Shown piece by piece: positions 38,001-46,818 of a stretch of 64,000 nucleotides of DNA. Within the stretch, counting starts at the first letter, position 1. Every line of letters starts with the position of its first letter. The DNA is taken from the NCBI RefSeq assembly GCF_014199395.1, contig NZ_JACIJM010000002.1, positions 1-64,000 on the forward strand. Reading direction: 5' to 3'. The notes below the pieces were generated by a model. The model searched no databases, was not told where the DNA came from, and was given only the letters and a program-made list of their open reading frames with translations. The position numbers and the translations under genes are program-made. Origin of the DNA: Yoonia ponticola (GTDB taxonomy: Bacteria > Pseudomonadota > Alphaproteobacteria > Rhodobacterales > Rhodobacteraceae).

Positions 38001-38630
38001 ATGTGGCGATTGGTTTTTGGGCTGTTGGCGTGGTCCGGCATGGCGCAAGCACAAGACGCCGCAGGCGAATTTGACTACTATGTTTTGTCCCTGTCATGGT
38101 CGGCCAATTGGTGCGCTTATGAAGGCGACGACCGCAATTCCCCGCAATGCGATCCGGCCCGCGATCACGGCTGGGTGCTGCACGGCCTCTGGCCTCAATA
38201 TGAACGCGGCTTCCCCGCCGATTGCCGATCCAACTATCCAGCACCATCACGCGGACAGACCAGCGAAATGACTGATATTATGGGCACATCCGGCCTCGCA
38301 TGGCACCAATGGAACAAACACGGCGTCTGCTCTGGCCTCGACAGCACCGACTACTACGCCCTGTCCCGCACGGCCTACGACAAGGTTAACCGCCCCGAAG
38401 TCCTCCGCAAAATCACCGATCCGGTAACCCTACCCGCAACGCTCATCCAAGACGCCTTTATCCAGTCGAACCCCGACTTGGAACCCGACCAAATCACAAT
38501 CACCTGCCGCCAAGGCTACATCCAAGAAGCCCGCATCTGCCTGACCCGAGACCTCGCGTTTCGCGATTGCGGCGCCGACGTGATCCGCGACTGCACCATG
38601 CAAAGCGCACAGTTTGAGCCAATGCGCTAA
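38001..38630 (+). CDS. Ribonuclease T2 family, secreted
   Basis: 209 residues. Signal peptide WRLVFGLLAWSGMAQAQ. Active-site motif CAS I is present (HGLWPQYERG near residue 62). CAS II reads WHQWNKHGVC: the catalytic histidine and lysine are kept, but the Glu of the classical HEWxKHG is Gln. Multiple cysteines suggest disulfides. Expected to degrade RNA in the periplasm for nutrient salvage. Divergent from trcR. Confidence 0.9.
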   Translation: MWRLVFGLLAWSGMAQAQDAAGEFDYYVLSLSWSANWCAYEGDDRNSPQCDPARDHGWVLHGLWPQYERGFPADCRSNYPAPSRGQTSEMTDIMGTSGLAWHQWNKHGVCSGLDSTDYYALSRTAYDKVNRPEVLRKITDPVTLPATLIQDAFIQSNPDLEPDQITITCRQGYIQEARICLTRDLAFRDCGADVIRDCTMQSAQFEPMR

Positions 38631-38653
38631 CCAACCGAGACAGGACTGCACAC

Positions 38654-39277
38654 GTGACCTTTTTTACATTCCTCGACTACAGCGCCGTGCTGGTCTTTGC
38701 GCTGACGGGTTCACTTGTGGCCAGCCGCGCCCAGCTTGATATCGTTGGTTTTTTCTTCTTCGCGTGCCTCACAGCCGTTGGCGGCGGCACTCTGCGTGAC
38801 CTGCTGCTTGACCGTCATCCAGTGTTCTGGGTCGAAAATCCGGCCTACCTCGGGGTCGCCTGCGCCGCCGCCCTCTTGGTCTTTCTCACAGCGCACCTGT
38901 TTGAAAGCCGCTACAAATTGCTGCTCTGGCTTGATGCTTTTGCATTGGCCATCGCGGTTGCCGCGGGATCAGGCGTCGCGCAAACACTTGGCCATTCAGC
39001 ACCCATCGTCGTCGTGATGGGTGTGGTCACGGGCTGCATGGGCGGGCTAATGCGCGATGTGGTCTCGAACGAAGTCCCGCTGGTTCTCGTCAAAGGCGAA
39101 CTCTACGTGACCTGCACATTTGCAGGGTCAGTCGCAACCGTCATAGCCAGCGAGCTAGAACTCCCGTCAACCCAAGTCGCGCTCGCCTGCGCCGCCGTTA
39201 CCTTTATCCTACGCGCAGGATCGTTGGCACTCGGCTGGCAGCTTCCAGTCTATAAATCACGGCCACCAAAGGTCTAG
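38654..39277 (+). CDS. TRIC-type (YadS/UPF0126) membrane channel protein
   Basis: 207 residues from a GTG start. Seven-helix architecture made of two repeats; the first begins YSAVLVFALTGSLVASRAQLDIVGFFFFACLTAVGGGTLRDLLLDR, with the GGG-TxRD signature, repeated as GVVTGCMGGLMRDVVSNEVP. Bacterial TRIC homologues form trimeric cation-permeable channels; physiological role here unknown. Convergent with fmt (1 nt apart). Confidence 0.88.
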   Translation: MTFFTFLDYSAVLVFALTGSLVASRAQLDIVGFFFFACLTAVGGGTLRDLLLDRHPVFWVENPAYLGVACAAALLVFLTAHLFESRYKLLLWLDAFALAIAVAAGSGVAQTLGHSAPIVVVMGVVTGCMGGLMRDVVSNEVPLVLVKGELYVTCTFAGSVATVIASELELPSTQVALACAAVTFILRAGSLALGWQLPVYKSRPPKV

Positions 39278-39278
39278 A

Positions 39279-40178
39279 TCAAGCGACCGCATCGCCCAGA
39301 TCAAGCCCGCGCAGCACATCCGCCGCGTCCATCACCTTTTTACCGGGACGTTGGGCGCGGGTAATCCGCACAGCACCTGTCGCACAAGCAATATCAAAGC
39401 CGCCCAAGACTGTGCCAGCGGCCGCATCGCCTGCAATTACTTCTGCGACATGCAGCTTCACACGCTCTCCCGCGACATCACACCACGCGCCCGGAAACGG
39501 GGATAACCCGCAAATGTGGTTCGCAACCTCGGCAGCAGGGCGATCCCAATCAACCCGCGCCTCCGCCTTGTCGATCTTCGCAGCATAAGTCACACCAATC
39601 TCCGGCTGCACCTCAGGCGTTAACTCCGGCAAACGGGCCAAGGCCTCAACCACCAACGCAGCGCCCATCGCCGACAAGCGATCATGCAACGCACCCGTCG
39701 TCTCAGCCACCCCAATCGGCGTCGCCTCGCGCAACAAAACCGGTCCCGTATCTAGGCCCGCTTCCATCTGCATTATGCAAACACCCGTCTCGGCATCCCC
39801 CGCCATAATCGCACGGTGGATAGGTGCCGCACCGCGCCAACGCGGCAACAAAGACGCATGGATATTCAAACAGCCCAACTTCGGCGCATCCAAAATCACT
39901 TGCGGCAAAATCAAACCATAGGCCACAACCACAGCAATATCCGCGTCATGTCTGGCAAACACAGCTTGCGCCTCAGCATTGCGCACAGAAACCGGATGAT
40001 GAACCGGCAATCCCAACGCCTCAGCACGGGCTTGTACCGGCGACGGACGATCTTTCTTACCACGACCAGCAGGGCGCGGCGGCTGTGAATACACGGCCAC
40101 AACATCATGCCCCGAATTTACCAAAGCTTCCAAAACAGGCACCGAAAAATCGGGCGTTCCCATAAAGATCACACGCAT
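39279..40178 (-). CDS. fmt: Methionyl-tRNA formyltransferase
   Basis: 299 residues from the ATG giving [19 protein letters not shown]. Formyl-THF binding/active-site motifs: [25 protein letters not shown] ([11 protein letters not shown], near residue 110) and the C-terminal OB domain ([15 protein letters not shown]). It formylates Met-tRNA(fMet). Last of a four-gene minus-strand group with three peptide deformylase genes, separated from them by a composite repeat. Confidence 0.96.
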   Translation of the reverse strand: MRVIFMGTPDFSVPVLEALVNSGHDVVAVYSQPPRPAGRGKKDRPSPVQARAEALGLPVHHPVSVRNAEAQAVFARHDADIAVVVAYGLILPQVILDAPKLGCLNIHASLLPRWRGAAPIHRAIMAGDAETGVCIMQMEAGLDTGPVLLREATPIGVAETTGALHDRLSAMGAALVVEALARLPELTPEVQPEIGVTYAAKIDKAEARVDWDRPAAEVANHICGLSPFPGAWCDVAGERVKLHVAEVIAGDAAAGTVLGGFDIACATGAVRITRAQRPGKKVMDAADVLRGLDLGDAVA

Positions 40179-40187
40179 CGGTTTCCC

Positions 40188-40242
40188 CTTCATTTCGCCA
40201 AAACAACTCTCGCCGAAGGCATCGAATTTTCGCGAAAATTCG
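40188..40242 (+). repeat. Composite dispersed repeat (A copy 3 plus C palindrome)
   Basis: Family A (40188-40209), then CTCGCCGAAGGCAT and the 20-bp palindrome CGAATTTTCGCGAAAATTCG (40223-40242), which reaches the stop codon of the degenerate deformylase. Located inside the def-fmt operon, so it is transcribed and could be an intra-operon hairpin. Confidence 0.85.
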
Positions 40243-40737
40243 TCACCGTTCTGATTTACGCGCTTTCCGCAGCAGCATATCGCGCTTGATCTTACTCAAA
40301 CGATCAAAATACATCTTACCCGCCAAGTGGTCGATCTGATGCTGCACAGACGTCGCCCAAAGCCCGACAAAATCGCGATCTTCCATTTTGCCATCGCGGT
40401 TCAAAAACCGAACCGTCACAGCACGCGGACGGTTAATCAATGCAGACTGACCGGGCAAATTAGGCGACGCCTCGGCATGCGGGCGCAACTCTACCGACGC
40501 ATGAAGCACCTCTGGATTCGCCATACACACCGCCTGTCCACGCGCCTCAGACGCATCGACCACAGCCAACCGTTGCATAATCCCAAGCTGCACAGCAGCC
40601 AGTCCCACACCCGGCATCGCTTCCATCGCGTCGATCATCTCGTCCCAGATCGCACGGGTCTCGTCCGTGATCTCGGTCACGTCATCGGCGACGGTTTTCA
40701 ACGCCTTATGCGGCCACATTACAAAAGGTCGGGTCAT
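40243..40737 (-). CDS. Degenerate peptide deformylase paralogue
   Basis: 164 residues with the overall deformylase fold and motif 1 ([12 protein letters not shown], near residue 41). Motif 2 (EGCLS), which supplies the metal-binding cysteine, is absent: the region reads [10 protein letters not shown]. Motif 3 is HQIDH instead of HExxH, so the catalytic glutamate is glutamine. Two of the three essential elements are therefore changed and formyl hydrolysis is unlikely. It overlaps the upstream deformylase gene by ATGA, so it is co-translated with active paralogues. Possible role: regulator, chaperone of substrate peptides, or decay. Confidence 0.88.
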   Translation of the reverse strand: MTRPFVMWPHKALKTVADDVTEITDETRAIWDEMIDAMEAMPGVGLAAVQLGIMQRLAVVDASEARGQAVCMANPEVLHASVELRPHAEASPNLPGQSALINRPRAVTVRFLNRDGKMEDRDFVGLWATSVQHQIDHLAGKMYFDRLSKIKRDMLLRKARKSER

Positions 40738-41189
40738 GCGCGTTTATCCGTTATCAAAATACCATTCAGGTGGTCGATTTCATGCTGCACACAAGCCGCC
40801 GAAAACCCGTCAAACGATGCTTCCAAGAACCCGCCATCCACATCGCGCCACCGCAAGACGACGGACGCAGGACGTGTCACATCGATCAAATCACCACTGA
40901 TCGACAGGCATCCTTCGGCCAGCGTGGATGTCTCGTCTGACACCGACACAATCTCGGGGTTCACAAAAATCACCGGTTGCGGATCAGCCTCTTTCCACGT
41001 CGCGTCCATCACAAATACACGCTGCAAAACGCCAACCTGTGGGGCCGCAATCCCGCGCCCGTTGGCTGCATACATCGTCGCCAGCATATCGTCAGCCAAA
41101 GCAATCAGCGCATCATCAAACACAGCAACCTCAGCACACACCGCTGCCAATCGCGCATCAGGCGCTTGCACAATCGGCATCACAGCCAT
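40734..41189 (-). CDS. def: Peptide deformylase, second paralogue
   Basis: 151 residues. All three motifs are intact: NGRGIAAPQVGV, EGCLSISG and QHEIDHLNG. Shorter at the C-terminus than the third copy. Its start overlaps the previous gene's stop (TGATG) and its stop overlaps the next start (ATGA). Probably an active Fe/Zn deformylase, perhaps with a different substrate preference or expression. Confidence 0.92.
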   Translation of the reverse strand: MAVMPIVQAPDARLAAVCAEVAVFDDALIALADDMLATMYAANGRGIAAPQVGVLQRVFVMDATWKEADPQPVIFVNPEIVSVSDETSTLAEGCLSISGDLIDVTRPASVVLRWRDVDGGFLEASFDGFSAACVQHEIDHLNGILITDKRA

Positions 41190-41710
41190 CAGCCGCGCGC
41201 CATTTCGCGTTTTAGTTTCTGCATCTTGCGGGTGATCATCTGCCGTTTCAGCGGCTTCAGATAATCAATAAACAACGTCCCATCGAGGTGGTCGATTTCA
41301 TGCTGCACGCACGTCGCCCACAGCTCGTCAAACTTCTCGTTGCGCTCTTTGCCGTCAACGCCTTGCCATTTCACTTCGACAACCGCCGGACGCTCGACTT
41401 CGGCATATTGTTCGGGGATCGACAGACAGCCCTCATCATACACGTTGCGCTCTTCGCTTTCCCAAACGACCTCGGGGTTCACCATAATGATCGGCTCAGG
41501 CGTTCCGCCTTCTTCCTTCACGCAGTCCAGCACAATTAACCGTTCGGTAATGCCAATTTGCGGCGCAGCTAGGCCAACGCCCGGCGCGTGGTACATCGTT
41601 TCCAACATATCATCAGCCAGCTTAGCAAGGTCCGTTGTGAAATCCACAACAGGGGTGCATTTGGCTTTCAGCCGCGGGTCGGGGTGGATCAGGATTTTGC
41701 GCAATGTCAT
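41189..41710 (-). CDS. def: Peptide deformylase, canonical
   Basis: 173 residues, typical of class I. Begins MTLRKILIHPDPRLK; motifs PGVGLAAPQIGI (near 43), EGCLSIPEQ (near 94) and QHEIDHLDGTLF (near 137) are complete, with a C-terminal helix (PLKRQMITRKMQKLKREM). Removes the formyl group from nascent proteins. First gene of the def-def-def-like-fmt operon. Confidence 0.96.
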   Translation of the reverse strand: MTLRKILIHPDPRLKAKCTPVVDFTTDLAKLADDMLETMYHAPGVGLAAPQIGITERLIVLDCVKEEGGTPEPIIMVNPEVVWESEERNVYDEGCLSIPEQYAEVERPAVVEVKWQGVDGKERNEKFDELWATCVQHEIDHLDGTLFIDYLKPLKRQMITRKMQKLKREMARG

Positions 41711-41819
41711 GCGCGTTCATCTAGCCTCTCGTCTGCATTCCCGCAAGTGTGACCGTTTTCGACTTGCACCCCACAGCCCATCGCAGCACCTTACGAAAAA
41801 CATCCCTGCGGAGAGACCC

Positions 41820-42989
41820 ATGAACTTTGACCAAAAAATCGACCGGCGCGGCACTCACTCTGTGAAATGGGACAGCATGGAAGACATTTACGGCGTCTCC
41901 CCTGATGACGGCATCTCAATGTGGGTCGCCGACATGGAATTCCAACCGCCGCAATGCGTACAAGACGCAATCAAGAAAATGCACGATCACGGCGTCTACG
42001 GCTATTACGGCGATGAAGGCCCCTACCGCGAGGCAATCCGCTGGTGGATGGACACCCGCCACGATTGGCAAATTGACCCATCATGGATTTTCACCACCCA
42101 CGGCTTGGTGAACGGCACCGGCATGTGCGTTGACGCTTACACCGCCCCCGGCGACGGCGTCATCTTGTTCACACCCGTCTACCACGCCTTTGCGCGTGTG
42201 ATTGCAGCAGCAAACCGCAAAGTCGTGGAATGCGAGCTGGTCAACAACAATGGCCGCTACGAGATGGATTTCGACGCCTACGACGCCCAAATGACGGGCA
42301 ACGAACGGATGGTCATCCTGTGTTCACCACATAACCCCGGCGGGCGCGTGTGGACCAAAGCCGAACTCGCAGGTGTCGCGGCTTTTGCGAAACGTCACGA
42401 ATTGATCCTTGTGTCCGATGAAATCCACCACGACCTGACTATGCCCGGCCACACGCATATCCCGACCGCACATATCGACGGGATCACCGACCGCCTGATC
42501 ACCATGACCGCGACGACCAAGACATTTAACATCGCGGGCAGCCATTCCGGCAACGTCATCATCGAAGATCCTGATTTGCGGGCACAATTTGCGAAACGCA
42601 TGGGGGCACTGGGTCTATCACCCAACAGCTTTGGCCTGTTCATGGCGACCGCTGCTTATTCCCCCGAAGGGGCTGAATGGGTCGATGCACTAAAGGCATA
42701 CCTCGATGAAAACCGCCAAATATTCGACGCGGGTATCAATTCAATTCCGGGCCTCGCCTCTATGCCACTCGACGCAACCTACCTCGCATGGGTTGATTTC
42801 TCAGGCACAGGCATGTCGCGCGACGAATTTACGGCACGGGTACAAAATCAAGCGAAAATCGCAGCCAACCATGGCCCTACCTTTGGGACAGGCGGCGAAA
42901 CGTTCCTGCGCTTCAATCTTGGCGCACCACGCGCACAAATCGAAGAGGCAGTGGCCCGCCTGAAATCAGCCTTTAGCGATCTTCAATAG
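41820..42989 (+). CDS. PatB/MalY-type PLP C-S lyase (cystathionine beta-lyase-like)
   Basis: 389 residues from the ATG giving MNFDQKIDRRGTHSVKWDSMEDIYG. Fold type I aminotransferase with SMWVADMEFQPP, YGYYGDEGPYREAI, CSPHNPGGRVW near 165 and the PLP lysine in TATTKTFNIAG near 235. PatB-type enzymes cleave cystathionine and other S-conjugates to pyruvate, ammonia and thiol. Divergent from the deformylase operon. Confidence 0.9.
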   Translation: MNFDQKIDRRGTHSVKWDSMEDIYGVSPDDGISMWVADMEFQPPQCVQDAIKKMHDHGVYGYYGDEGPYREAIRWWMDTRHDWQIDPSWIFTTHGLVNGTGMCVDAYTAPGDGVILFTPVYHAFARVIAAANRKVVECELVNNNGRYEMDFDAYDAQMTGNERMVILCSPHNPGGRVWTKAELAGVAAFAKRHELILVSDEIHHDLTMPGHTHIPTAHIDGITDRLITMTATTKTFNIAGSHSGNVIIEDPDLRAQFAKRMGALGLSPNSFGLFMATAAYSPEGAEWVDALKAYLDENRQIFDAGINSIPGLASMPLDATYLAWVDFSGTGMSRDEFTARVQNQAKIAANHGPTFGTGGETFLRFNLGAPRAQIEEAVARLKSAFSDLQ

Positions 42990-43337
42990 TTAGCGGGGCA
43001 GCAATGCAATCGGCGCATCCGTCTCGCGGACAAAATCCGCGGGCGGACGGTCAGGGATCGTGCTGACCCACTTGAACTCGAACACACGCTCCGTGCCGTC
43101 CACTTCGGAATCGATCACCAGACATTGGTACAGATGCCGCGCGCCATCATAAATCTCGACGCGCCCGCGCAAACGCGGCGCTGTCGCAGCATCCAAAGCA
43201 AATCCATTATCCCAAAGTCGCAAAATACGATGCGCCTTATCGCCGTCGTGAACACACAGCCTATCGTTCCGCTTGAGCGATTGCTGACGGGCCTGTTTCA
43301 GCCCTTCGTAAACTTCATCCGGTAGCATATGAAACAT
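42990..43337 (-). CDS. Conserved-looking hypothetical protein, 115 aa
   Basis: Begins MFHMLPDEVYEGLKQARQQSLKRNDRLCVHDGD. Soluble, mixed alpha/beta, with the segment RGRVEIYDGARHLYQCLVIDSEVDGTERVFEFKW resembling a beta-rich domain. No signal or membrane segment; family not recognised. Its stop abuts that of the PatB-type gene. Confidence 0.75.
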   Translation of the reverse strand: MFHMLPDEVYEGLKQARQQSLKRNDRLCVHDGDKAHRILRLWDNGFALDAATAPRLRGRVEIYDGARHLYQCLVIDSEVDGTERVFEFKWVSTIPDRPPADFVRETDAPIALLPR

Positions 43338-43443
43338 GGCGCCGATTCCTCCCGTTCTTCCATAGGATGGACTTCACAATGTAAATTTCAAGTGACTACG
43401 TCCGCCGCATTGCAGCGTAACCCTGCCAAAACGCTCAGGATTT

Positions 43444-44208
43444 TTATTTTACCTTGGGGCGTAATACATGGGGTTTTGTCGCATCATACAGCGCAGAATC
43501 AGGGAAACCGTGGTTATCTGACAGCGCAGGACCCACCATGATCAGCGCGGTGCGCGTGATTTTAGCGGCCCGCACTTTTTCACGAATGTCCGCAAATGTG
43601 CCACGAATAATCAATTGATCCGGCCAAGATGCGCGGTAGATCACTGCCACAGGGCAATCGATCCCGTAATAAGGAATCAGTTGGCGTTCGATCTCGCGCA
43701 GCGCCCGAATGCCCAAATGGATCGCGAGCGTCGCGCCCGTCCGTGCAAAATTCTCTAACGTTTCACCTTCAGGCATCCCCGTCGATTTCATCGACATACG
43801 GGTCAGAACAATCGACTGAGCCACTTCAGGCACAGTCAATTCGGTCCCAAGTGCTGCCGCCGCAGCCGCATAAGCAGGCACACCTGGAATAATCTCGTAA
43901 GAAATACCTTCGTCCTTCAACCGACGAATTTGCTCTGCAATCGCACCATACAATGACGGATCACCCGAATGCACACGCGCCACATCCTCGCCACGCGCAT
44001 GCGCCGCGACAATCTCTGCATGCGTATCGTCCAGCGTCATCGGTGCAGTGTCCAAAACACGGGCACCATCGGGCGCACAGGCCACAACCTCAGCGGGCAC
44101 CAACGACCCCGCATACAAACAAACCGGACAAGCCCCGATCACACGTGCAGCTTTCAACGTCAGCAATTCCGGATCACCCGGACCTGCGCCAATAAAATAA
44201 ACAGTCAT
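43444..44208 (-). CDS. cobM: Precorrin-4 C11-methyltransferase
   Basis: 254 residues from the ATG giving MTVYFIGAGPGDPELLTLKAARVI, the SAM-dependent uroporphyrin/precorrin methyltransferase signature. Contains VHSGDPSLYGAIAEQIR and EIIPGVPAYAAAAAALG near residues 85-115. Methylates C11 in corrin ring synthesis. Last gene of the minus-strand cob operon, 52 nt after cbiG-cobJ. An in-frame start at 44361 would add a non-homologous 51-residue extension. Confidence 0.95.
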   Translation of the reverse strand: MTVYFIGAGPGDPELLTLKAARVIGACPVCLYAGSLVPAEVVACAPDGARVLDTAPMTLDDTHAEIVAAHARGEDVARVHSGDPSLYGAIAEQIRRLKDEGISYEIIPGVPAYAAAAAALGTELTVPEVAQSIVLTRMSMKSTGMPEGETLENFARTGATLAIHLGIRALREIERQLIPYYGIDCPVAVIYRASWPDQLIIRGTFADIREKVRAAKITRTALIMVGPALSDNHGFPDSALYDATKPHVLRPKVK

Positions 44209-44260
44209 TTTAGAACTCCAAACGGGATGGTTGGGTGCGGCGCATTGCGTAGCAACAGCG

Positions 44261-46084
44261 TCACCCAGCCAAATCCCCATCAATCTTGCGAGCATACCCG
44301 CGTGGCGTGAACATCCGTGGCCCCGTGCCAAGCTGGGCAAGACGCGAATGCGACGACCCAACCAGCACGACGGTCAACATATCCACTTCATCGACTTCCA
44401 ATTCGTCCAAGCGGCGATAACGCACATGCTCCTCTGGCCGCCCCAAGGACGACGCCAACATCACAGGCGTTTCAGGCGGGCGGTACTGCAACAAAATATC
44501 TCGCGCTTCGGCAAGCAAAGTGCGCCTGCGCATCGACACCGGATTATAAAACGCGATCACAAAATCGCCCTCAGCCGCAGCATTCAACCGCTTCACAATA
44601 TCTTCACGTGGGGTCAGCAAATCCGACAGTGATATCGCGCAAAAGTCATGCCCCAAGGGCGCACCAGCCCGTGCCGCAGCGCCTTGCAACGCCGACACAC
44701 CCGGCGAGCAAACAACTTCAACACGGTGCGCCGCATCCGACACGCCCATCTGATCGGGCGAGCGATCCAGCAATTCAAACACCAACGCGCCCATCGCATA
44801 GATGCCCGCGTCACCCGAACAGACCAGCGCGACGTTCTTGCCTTTCGCCGCCTGTTCTAACGCAAAGCGACACCGATCCTCTTCACCTCCCAACGGGAAA
44901 TCGGACCGTTCTTTGCCCACAGCCAACGGCCCCAGCAGATCGATATACAGCCCATAGCCCACCAATTCCTCAGCCTCGGACACCAGCCGCGACACCTCTG
45001 GCGTGCGCCAAGCTGCTTGCCCGGGTCCAATCCCGACAATCGACAACCGCCCACGCGACCGACCACGCAGTTCGGTCAGCGGCGCAGGCGACACCGCCAA
45101 TGCACAGGTCGCATTCGCAGTCTTCTGTTTCGGATAGGTCAATACGGCATCCGCACCACCTTGGGCCAAGGCGGCAGCCTCTGACACGCCATGCGTGCCA
45201 ACTTCGGCGAACACCACATCAGACGGGTTCGCTAATCGCGGGGTCTCTGCCTCTAACGCTTCGGCCTCAAACAACCGCATCGGCACGCCCAAATCAGCGG
45301 CCAAGTCGATAATCGCAGGCTCGTCGCCTTTCAACGTGATCGTGTTCACCGAATGGATCGCCTCGGGCGCAAGCCCTGCTTCATCCAGCACCGACTGCAC
45401 CAATGCGGCCAATTCCTCTGGCGGGCAATTACGTGCGCAGCCAACGCCCAGCGTCAAAACCTGTGGCGCAAACTGCAGGTGATCCGGCCCCAAATCAGGC
45501 AAAACAGCCGTCGTGCAAGACAACCGCGTGCCGTCTTCCGCGAACGGCACCGCGTCCAACCATTCCGCCGGAAACGCCGCATCCTCGGCAACCAAGGCAC
45601 CGCCCGATGACAACATCCCAGCCATCGCGTCCTTCGCATCCGCAGGATTGACCAAACGCCAGCCCGCAGGCGGAGAATCCAGCGCGACACCCATCGCCAC
45701 ATCACCTGCCGTCGTTACCGCAGCCACAGCGCCCAGCGCTTCGGCAATCTGCGCCGCCAAACGGTTCGCGCCACGATGACCGCCCAGCAGTGGCACAACA
45801 ACAGCGCCATCATCCGACACCGAAATCACTGGCGGTTCCGACGTTTTATCGGCCAACAATGGCGCCACACCACGGATCAAAATCCCTGACGCACAAACGC
45901 CCACAATCGGAACGCCAGCCGCAAATAAATCCCGCGTATGATCCAACGCATTCGCAAAAAACGCATCCGCCTGATCTACACGCCCCTCACGGCCATGGAC
46001 CTGCGCCCCAAGCACATCAGCCACACGATGGGCCGTCGCTTCTCCCGAACGGGACAGCGCCAAAACAACAGGTTTCACAGCCAT
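44261..46084 (-). CDS. CbiG-CobJ fusion protein
   Basis: 607 residues, two enzymes in one chain. Residues about 1-335 are CbiG-like: ALSRSGEATAHRVADVLG, CASGILIRGVAPLLADK, LLGGHRGANRLAAQIA, and a C-terminal CbiG/CobE-like part (LTLGVGCARNCPPEELAALV). Residues about 345-607 are CobJ, precorrin-3B C17-methyltransferase (LSIVGIGPGQAAWRTPEV, LVCSGDAGIYAMGALVFEL, VIAFYNPVS). This couples C17 methylation/ring contraction with lactone handling. Overlaps cobI by 10 nt. Confidence 0.93.
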   Translation of the reverse strand: MAVKPVVLALSRSGEATAHRVADVLGAQVHGREGRVDQADAFFANALDHTRDLFAAGVPIVGVCASGILIRGVAPLLADKTSEPPVISVSDDGAVVVPLLGGHRGANRLAAQIAEALGAVAAVTTAGDVAMGVALDSPPAGWRLVNPADAKDAMAGMLSSGGALVAEDAAFPAEWLDAVPFAEDGTRLSCTTAVLPDLGPDHLQFAPQVLTLGVGCARNCPPEELAALVQSVLDEAGLAPEAIHSVNTITLKGDEPAIIDLAADLGVPMRLFEAEALEAETPRLANPSDVVFAEVGTHGVSEAAALAQGGADAVLTYPKQKTANATCALAVSPAPLTELRGRSRGRLSIVGIGPGQAAWRTPEVSRLVSEAEELVGYGLYIDLLGPLAVGKERSDFPLGGEEDRCRFALEQAAKGKNVALVCSGDAGIYAMGALVFELLDRSPDQMGVSDAAHRVEVVCSPGVSALQGAAARAGAPLGHDFCAISLSDLLTPREDIVKRLNAAAEGDFVIAFYNPVSMRRRTLLAEARDILLQYRPPETPVMLASSLGRPEEHVRYRRLDELEVDEVDMLTVVLVGSSHSRLAQLGTGPRMFTPRGYARKIDGDLAG

Positions 46085-46818
46085 GGATCGGCCCCTTTAG
46101 TCAGTAAAATCATCGAAAAGTAAGGTGCCTTTTCAGGGGCATCCGCCAGCGGCAACACCACTTCAGTCGGCAAAGTCGCGCGTTCCACATAGACCGCATC
46201 ATCCATCAAGCCCAGCGCATCAATCACGCTTCTGATCTTGGTCAAATGACGCCCGACCTTCATAATCACAACGCTTTCAGCGCCCGCGATCCGGTCACGC
46301 AACTCGTCCTCTGGCAATGGTCCCGGCAACACCGTCAACCGCTCATTCCGTGCAGCCAATGGCATCCGCGCAGACGCGGCACAGGCCGTCACAGACGTCA
46401 CTCCCGGCACGATTTGCACATCAAAACGGTCGGCAAGACGGGCGAAAATATACATAAACGATCCGTAGAAAAACGGATCGCCTTCGCACAGGCACACAAC
46501 GTCGCGGCCAGCCTCCAAGGCATCCGCAATCGCAAGCGCCCCCGCATCATATGCATCCTGCGCGGGCTGCCGTTCGACCGACATCGGCACATCCATTACG
46601 ATTTCAACGGCATCAGGCTTAATCAGATCCGCAGCAATCGACCGCGCGAAACTCTCGCCACCAGCCAAAGTCGGATAGGCCACAATCTCTGCGCCCTCAA
46701 TCAACCTTGCAGCCCGTAATGTCATCAAATCCGGCGCACCTGGCCCTAAGCCCACACCATATAACGTGCCTTGGGATGGCGGGAGGGGCGTCGTGCTCGC
46801 ACGCGCGTCTCCAGTCAT
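46075..46818 (-). CDS. cobI: Precorrin-2 C20-methyltransferase
   Basis: 247 residues. GTLYGVGLGPGAPDLMTLRAARLI at the N-terminus (SAM site), CEGDPFFYGSFMYIFARL near residue 110 and VPGVTSVTACAASARMPLA near 140, all typical of CobI/CbiL. Makes precorrin-3A from precorrin-2. Start overlaps the cobL stop as ATGA. Confidence 0.95.
   Translation of the reverse strand: MTGDARASTTPLPPSQGTLYGVGLGPGAPDLMTLRAARLIEGAEIVAYPTLAGGESFARSIAADLIKPDAVEIVMDVPMSVERQPAQDAYDAGALAIADALEAGRDVVCLCEGDPFFYGSFMYIFARLADRFDVQIVPGVTSVTACAASARMPLAARNERLTVLPGPLPEDELRDRIAGAESVVIMKVGRHLTKIRSVIDALGLMDDAVYVERATLPTEVVLPLADAPEKAPYFSMILLTKGADPWL

Noticed and set aside
44230..46100. Long plus-strand ORFs antisense to cbiG-cobJ and cobL
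   Set aside because: Pro/Arg/Gln-rich shadows of GC-rich coding sequence; no RBS and no domains.
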